Origin: an uncultured Bacillota bacterium
GTDB taxonomy: Bacteria > Bacillota_I > Bacilli_A > RF39 > UBA660
Direction of reading: 5' to 3'
NCBI GenBank assembly: GCA_947165195.1
Contig: CAMUZJ010000065.1
Span: 1-5,984, forward strand
Length of the DNA: 5,984 bases
The position numbers were made by a program, and so were the translations under genes. The notes below the pieces were generated by a model that saw only the letters and a list, made by a program, of their open reading frames with translations, did not search any database and was not told the origin of the DNA. This document shows, in pieces, positions 4,774 through 5,984 of this stretch (its first letter is position 1; each line of letters begins with the position of its first letter).

Positions 4774-5766
4774 ATGATAATAGAAGAACTTAATAAAGTA
4801 TCAAAAATAAAGAGTGGAATAATTGGACATGCAATAGGAGATGCGATAGGGGTTCCTATAGAATTTAGTCCTAGATATAGATTAGAAGAAAATCCAGTAA
4901 AAGAAATGATAGGATATGGATTTCATAATGTAGAAGAAGGAACCTTCTCTGATGATACAAGTATGGAAATAGCTATGATATCCTCCTACATTGAAAAAGG
5001 AAAAATAGACTATGATGATATTATGAATAAATGGATATTATGGATAGAGAAGGGCGAATATACAGCAACTGGTAAATTCTTTGATATAGGAAGAACAACT
5101 ATGGAAGCAATTGATAATTATAAAGCAGGAGAAAAAGCATTAACTTCAGGAATAGATAATTATTATGCTAATGGAAATGGTAGTTTAATGAGAATCTTAC
5201 CAGTTGCCTATATTGCTTATTATAAAAACTATAAAAAAGATAAAATCTACCAAATAGTAAAAGAAGTATCATCTCTTACTCATAGACATGAAATAAGTAT
5301 TATGGGTTGCTATATCTATGTGCTATTTATAATAAATTTATTAGAAGAAAAAAATATTATAGAAAGTTATCAATTGATACAAAAAGAAGACTACTCTATG
5401 TTTTCTAAAGATACCATAGATTGCTATCAAAGAATATTAAAAGAAGATATAAGTACTTATAAAATATCCGATATTAGATCTTCTGGATATGTAGTAGATT
5501 CATTAGAAGCATCTTTATTTTGTATATTGAATACTACTAACTATAAAGATGCTATTATAAAAGCTATTAATTTAGGAGAAGATACGGATACAATTGGAGC
5601 CATTACTGGATCAATTGCTGGAATTTATTATGGATATGATGCTATTCCAAAAGAATGGTTATTAACTTTAAAAAGAAGAGAATATTTAGAAGAGTTAGCG
5701 ATAGAGTTTGAAAAGAAAGTAAAGGAGAATGAAAATGATAAAAAAAATAATCTATTCCAAAAATAA
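4774..5766 (+). CDS. ADP-ribosylglycohydrolase family protein (DraG/ARH-like)
   Basis: This 330-residue protein has the two metal-binding motifs of the DraG/ARH fold. GHAIGDAIGVPIE (18-30) leads into FSDDTSM (58-64), with Ser59-Asp60-Asp61. GEDTDTIGAITGSIAG (268-283) supplies Asp270, Asp272 and Thr273. NGNGSLMR (133-140) is another family signature. These residues hold two magnesium (or manganese) ions that bind ADP-ribose. Family members remove ADP-ribose from arginine or other groups on proteins, and some act on small molecules or nucleic acids; the substrate here is not evident. No ADP-ribosyltransferase is visible. I chose the ATG at 4774 over that at 4750 because of AGAGG at 4761-4765. 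All nine Arg codons are AGA. The Lys/Asn-rich tail (318-330) overlaps the next gene by 32 bases, so the two are probably one operon. Confidence 0.93.
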   Translation: MIIEELNKVSKIKSGIIGHAIGDAIGVPIEFSPRYRLEENPVKEMIGYGFHNVEEGTFSDDTSMEIAMISSYIEKGKIDYDDIMNKWILWIEKGEYTATGKFFDIGRTTMEAIDNYKAGEKALTSGIDNYYANGNGSLMRILPVAYIAYYKNYKKDKIYQIVKEVSSLTHRHEISIMGCYIYVLFIINLLEEKNIIESYQLIQKEDYSMFSKDTIDCYQRILKEDISTYKISDIRSSGYVVDSLEASLFCILNTTNYKDAIIKAINLGEDTDTIGAITGSIAGIYYGYDAIPKEWLLTLKRREYLEELAIEFEKKVKENENDKKNNLFQK

Positions 5767-5984
5767 AGATATTCATTTCCCATATGTTATCTATCTACCA
5801 GAGGAGATAGCAGAGGATGTATCCCTTATAGTAAATATTCTAACTACTCATCCTAAAACAGGAAATGTAGAAGAAATGATAAAAGAGTTACAAGAAGAAT
5901 CTATCTCCTATAATCCTTATATGTTGATGCAAAGATTATCTTACCCAGTCATGATACCACTTATACCTAGAGTAAAGGGGTTTT
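5735..5984 (+). CDS. N-terminal part of a possible alpha/beta-hydrolase (runs off the window)
   Basis: An open frame starts at ATG 5735 and stays open for 83 codons to the window edge. AAAGGAG (5721-5727) sits seven bases upstream. The start lies inside the 3' end of the glycohydrolase gene in another frame, a 32-base overlap that suggests translational coupling. The visible protein begins MIKKIIYSKNK and reaches MQRLSYPVMIPLIPR near residues 67-81. That last stretch, a strand ending in Pro-Arg after an amphipathic helix, is like the region before the oxyanion loop in some esterase-type alpha/beta hydrolases. The nucleophile Ser and catalytic Asp/His would lie beyond the window, so the family call is weak. 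There is no signal peptide. Confidence 0.8.
   Translation, partial: MIKKIIYSKNKDIHFPYVIYLPEEIAEDVSLIVNILTTHPKTGNVEEMIKELQEESISYNPYMLMQRLSYPVMIPLIPRVKGF

Noticed and set aside
1..5984. CRISPR array, insertion sequence, tRNA or phage genes
   Set aside because: No regularly spaced repeats, transposase motifs, terminal inverted repeats, cloverleaf or phage-type proteins were seen.
4030..5984. A ubiquitin-like conjugation or ADP-ribosylation-based defence system formed by the JAMM and glycohydrolase genes
   Set aside because: No ubiquitin-like, E1, E2, transferase or sensor gene is present, and a strong terminator separates the two genes. Proximity alone does not support a joint system.

Overview
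The window is AT-rich and reads as low-GC Bacillota, most likely a Bacilli-type gut lineage (RF39/Erysipelotrichales-like; this placement is inference). The clearest marker is the block rplU (L21) - prp - rpmA (L27) - obgE. L27 carries the N-terminal extension that Prp removes in Firmicutes, and an L21-type leader RNA precedes rplU. All 13 Trp codons in the complete genes are TGG and no frame is broken by TGA, which fits the standard bacterial code, although no gene here stops at TGA.

Layout. Positions 1-21 may be the tail of an upstream gene. Positions 86-679 (+) encode a six-helix membrane protein that weakly resembles the VUT/YhhQ transporters. It converges on a CPBP-family intramembrane protease at 737-1453 (-), with back-to-back terminators between them. 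Positions 1454-1693 hold a strong sigma-A-type promoter and the L21 leader. Then come rplU 1694-1996, prp 2004-2306 and rpmA 2318-2608, a terminator, a short-leader promoter, and obgE 2676-3953. Next are a JAMM/MPN metalloprotease-like gene (4030-4710), an ADP-ribosylglycohydrolase (4774-5766), and the 5' part of a possible alpha/beta-hydrolase gene (5735 to the window end) that overlaps it.

How the parts work together. L21, Prp and L27 form one ribosome-maturation operon: Prp trims L27 so that the new N-terminus can reach the peptidyl-transferase centre. Obg is a GTPase of large-subunit assembly, so it belongs with them functionally. The downstream JAMM, ADP-ribosylglycohydrolase and hydrolase genes are accessory and their substrates are unknown.

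The most striking non-coding arrangement is at 3971-4032. A consensus promoter is placed so that its transcript should start inside a terminator-like hairpin. Read-through RNA from obgE would form the hairpin, terminate and hide the next gene's weak ribosome-binding site, while RNA from the local promoter would lack the 5' arm and escape both effects. No clearly new multi-gene defence or mobile system is visible.
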